Source of the DNA: Streptomyces sp. VRA16 Mangrove soil
GTDB taxonomy: Bacteria; Actinomycetota; Actinomycetes; Streptomycetales; Streptomycetaceae
Direction of reading: 5' to 3'
NCBI RefSeq assembly: GCF_017377775.1
Contig: NZ_JAFVLN010000008.1
Span: 372,001-436,000 of the forward strand
Length of the DNA: 64,000 nucleotides
Shown: piece by piece, positions 61,940-64,000 of the stretch
Layout of the letters: every line of letters starts with the position of its first letter
Position numbering within the stretch: the first letter of the stretch is position 1
Notes under the pieces: model-generated
Databases searched by the model: none
What the model saw: the letters and a program-made list of their open reading frames with translations, nothing else
What the model was told of the DNA's origin: nothing
Translations under genes and position numbers: made by a program

Positions 61940-62013
61940 TGCGCCATCAGGGACTCGAACCCCGGACACGCGGATTAAGAGTCCGCTGCTCTAACCAACT
62001 GAGCTAATGGCGC
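61940..62013 (-). tRNA. tRNA-Lys (CTT anticodon), copy 2
   Basis: Reverse complement is identical over 74 bases to 33219-33292, with the same acceptor stem, CTT anticodon and T arm. Opposite orientation to copy 1. Confidence 0.97.
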
Positions 62014-62075
62014 CGGTTGACGAGGTAAATACTACCTGGTCCGCGGGGGTGGTCCTGACCAAGATCGCCCGTGGC

Positions 62076-63758
62076 CTAGAGCAGCAGATCCCGTCGGCCC
62101 TGTCGCTCGTACTCGGCCAGCAGGGCGTCGAGGCCGTCCCGCCCCAGCCGCCGGTACGCCGCCTCGCCCACCGGCCGCCACCACACCTCGCCCTCCCCGC
62201 GCCAGAAGCCCTCCCGTCGCAGTTCCCCCCGCCGCACCTTGTTCGTCGCGGTCACCGGGATCCGCTCCACCACCCGCACGAACCGCGGCGCCATCTTCGT
62301 CCCGAGATCGCTCTGCGCCAGCAGGAACTCCCCGAACGCGAGCGGATCGAAGGCCCGCCCCTCCACCGTCGCCACGGTCGCCATCACCTGGTCCCCGGCG
62401 ACCGGGTCCGGCACCCCGTACACGGCGGCCGCCGCCGCGTCCGGCCACCGGGCCAGAATGTTCTCGATCATGGCCGGGGCGAGGTTCTCGCTGTCCACGC
62501 GGATCTTGTCGTCGCCGCGTCCGGCGAAGTACAGGAACCCGTCGCCGTCCCGGTAGAACAGGTCCCCGGTCCAGTACCAGCCGTGCTCGCGCACCCGCTC
62601 CGCGTACGCCGCCTCGTTGCGCCAGTACCCCTCGAAGGGCGAGCGCCCCCGGTTGACCAGCTCGCCGATCGCCTCGGCCCCGTTGACGAGCCGGCCACCG
62701 GCGTCGAAGGCGGCGGGCGGGCACTCCTTCCGGGTCGCCGGGTCGAGGACCGCGAGGTCACTGCCGGGCGCGGCCCGTCCGATGGCGCCCGGCGGGGTGC
62801 CGGGTGTGCGCTGCACGGCGGCGCCGCCCTCCGACGAGCCGTACCCCTCCACGAGCCGCACCCCGAACCGCTCCTCGAAGCGGGCCGCGTCCACCGCCCC
62901 CGCCTCGGTGCCGAACCCGACGCGCAGCGGGTTGTCGCGGTCGTCGGCGCGTTCCTCGGTGGCGAGGATGTACTGCACGGCCCGACCCACGTATGTGAAG
63001 TAGGTGGCCTTGAACTGCCTTATGTCGGACAGGAATTGTGACGCGGAGAACTTCCGGCGCAGGGCGATGCCGGCGCCCGCCGCGACGGCCGGCGCCCAGT
63101 CGGCGATGACCGCGTTGCCGTGGAAGAGCGGCATGCAGATGTAGTGCACGTCGTCGGGCCGTACGCCGAAGTGGTCGACCAGCGACCGCCCGGCCGCCGC
63201 GAGCCGCCCCTGGGTGCAGATCGCGGCCTTGGGGGCGCCGGTCGAGCCCGAGGTGAAGTAGAGCAGCATGCGGGAGGCGGGGGCGACCGTGCCCGCGGGC
63301 TCCGGTTTCGCGCCCTCGTAGGGGGTGAGCAGCTCCGCGTACGCGCCGGTGTCGGTCACCAGGACGCGGACGCCGGGGAACCGGAGCCCGTCGAGGAGGG
63401 GCAGATGGGCGCGGTCGGTGACCAGGACGCGGCACTCGGTGTGGGTGATGTCGCGGGCGAGTTCGGCGCCGCGGCGCGTGGGATTGATCCCGGCGACGGC
63501 GGCCCCGGCGAGCGCCGCGGCGCCCAACCACTGCGGAAACTCCGGGGTGTTGTCGAGCAGCACCCCGACGTGCGGCTCGGCGCCGCGGGGCAGCAGGTCG
63601 GCGAGGAGCGCGGCGCGGGCGGCGGCCCCGGCGGTGACCTCGTGATGGCTGAGGACCTGGTCCTCGTACGCGAGGCCGGGCCTGTGGTCGCCCCAGCGGG
63701 CCTGGATCAGCTCCGCGAAGGTCGCGGCCGCGGGTGACGTACCGGGAGTGCGCGTCAT
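62076..63758 (-). CDS. AMP-binding acyl-CoA synthetase (FadD/FACL-like)
   Basis: A 560-residue adenylate-forming enzyme. P-loop motif LLYFTSGSTGAPKAA (about residue 165), the A5 region VEGYGSSEGGAA, the A7/A8 motifs YWTGDLFYRDGDGFLYFAGRGDDKIRVDSENLAP and A10 lysine region VTATNKVRRGEL are present, so the full two-step adenylation and CoA transfer is expected. The substrate is probably a fatty or other carboxylic acid. I chose ATG 63758 with GGGA just upstream; ATG 63767 is possible. It is convergent with nothing and lies downstream of the small membrane protein gene. Confidence 0.9.
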   Translation of the reverse strand: MTRTPGTSPAAATFAELIQARWGDHRPGLAYEDQVLSHHEVTAGAAARAALLADLLPRGAEPHVGVLLDNTPEFPQWLGAAALAGAAVAGINPTRRGAELARDITHTECRVLVTDRAHLPLLDGLRFPGVRVLVTDTGAYAELLTPYEGAKPEPAGTVAPASRMLLYFTSGSTGAPKAAICTQGRLAAAGRSLVDHFGVRPDDVHYICMPLFHGNAVIADWAPAVAAGAGIALRRKFSASQFLSDIRQFKATYFTYVGRAVQYILATEERADDRDNPLRVGFGTEAGAVDAARFEERFGVRLVEGYGSSEGGAAVQRTPGTPPGAIGRAAPGSDLAVLDPATRKECPPAAFDAGGRLVNGAEAIGELVNRGRSPFEGYWRNEAAYAERVREHGWYWTGDLFYRDGDGFLYFAGRGDDKIRVDSENLAPAMIENILARWPDAAAAAVYGVPDPVAGDQVMATVATVEGRAFDPLAFGEFLLAQSDLGTKMAPRFVRVVERIPVTATNKVRRGELRREGFWRGEGEVWWRPVGEAAYRRLGRDGLDALLAEYERQGRRDLLL

Positions 63759-63828
63759 GGATCCCATGGCCGCGCACCATAATTGACGCCACGTCAGATG
63801 TGGAGACCCGGGAGAACCCGGGCCCTGG

Positions 63829-63990
63829 TCACCAGTACGTGACGGTCACGTTCGCCAGGATGATCACGCCGACCACCATCACGCCGACCCCGAAGACGGT
63901 GCCGAACATGTCCTTGCCCGGCTGCGGCGGCGACGCCGTCGCCTTCTCCGGGTCGGCGGCCGCGTAGTGGACGAGCGTTTCGTCGCCCAC
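63829..63990 (-). CDS. Small single-pass membrane protein (may continue past the window end)
   Basis: A short frame of 53 codons from GTG 63990 to TGA 63829. It has a polar N-terminus (GDETLVHYAAADPEKATASPP), then a helix (FGTVFGVGVMVVGVIILANV) ending TVTYW. The layout is that of small Streptomyces-conserved membrane proteins of unknown role. The frame stays open to 64000, so the true start may lie outside the window. Confidence 0.6.
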   Translation of the reverse strand: MGDETLVHYAAADPEKATASPPQPGKDMFGTVFGVGVMVVGVIILANVTVTYW

Positions 63991-64000
63991 GGCCCGGCTC

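Overview
The window is Streptomyces chromosome. GC is very high throughout, start codons are often GTG, translational coupling by ATGA/GTGA overlaps is common, and several genes are hallmark actinomycete loci: adpA with its TTA leucine codon followed by ornA, the cebR-cebEFG-bglC cellobiose operon, an AfsA-family protein, a SARP regulator and a CdgA-like c-di-GMP enzyme.

Layout. 1-5200: end of glmS, an acetate-transporter-like membrane protein, a universal stress protein, a small membrane protein, adpA, ornA and tRNA-His. 5200-11550: cebR, cebEFG and bglC with two CebR palindromes, one of which covers the ribosome binding site and first base of bglC. 11600-16750: two aspartate:alanine antiporters and aspartate 4-decarboxylase, a likely proton-motive decarboxylation cycle. 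16750-25950: a SnoaL-like protein divergent from an ECF41-type sigma factor, a secreted CBM2-GH18 chitinase, a two-component system, a spermidine-synthase-like protein and an HTH-TPR regulator with a small partner. 26000-32000: a histidine phosphatase, a PAP2 phosphatase, then a tightly coupled three-gene set: Cas4/RecB-like Fe-S nuclease, unknown 526-aa protein and a compact SF1 helicase. It looks like one Dna2-type machine split over three genes. 32000-37200: conserved hypotheticals (one with a TTA codon, its stop inside tRNA-Lys), an M6 metalloprotease and a PAS-GGDEF-EAL protein. 37200-47700: a luciferase-like monooxygenase, a 77-bp tandem repeat, then an apparent catabolic locus: two maleate-isomerase/EutA-like proteins divergent from a D-2-hydroxyacid dehydrogenase and an amidase, a DUF3830 protein, an Ehu-type ABC importer and an IclR regulator.

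47700-60480 is the most accessory-looking part: a TTA-containing SARP gene divergent from a continuous operon encoding an AfsA-family enzyme, a HAD phosphatase, a class A FAD monooxygenase, a 60-residue protein, an NAD-dependent reductase, an MMPL exporter, two paralogous exported alpha/beta hydrolases (one with Asp, one with Ser at the nucleophile position) and a second MMPL exporter. I read it as the synthesis, processing and export of an unknown signalling or lipid-like small molecule under SARP/bldA control. A metallophosphoesterase, a second identical tRNA-Lys in inverted orientation, an acyl-CoA synthetase and a small membrane protein follow.

The regulatory thread is developmental: adpA, the 223-aa protein and the SARP gene each carry a TTA codon (bldA-dependent), and the c-di-GMP enzyme has a candidate BldD box upstream. 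Start codons were chosen by ribosome binding site and family length. Functions rest on motif reading, not on database searches.
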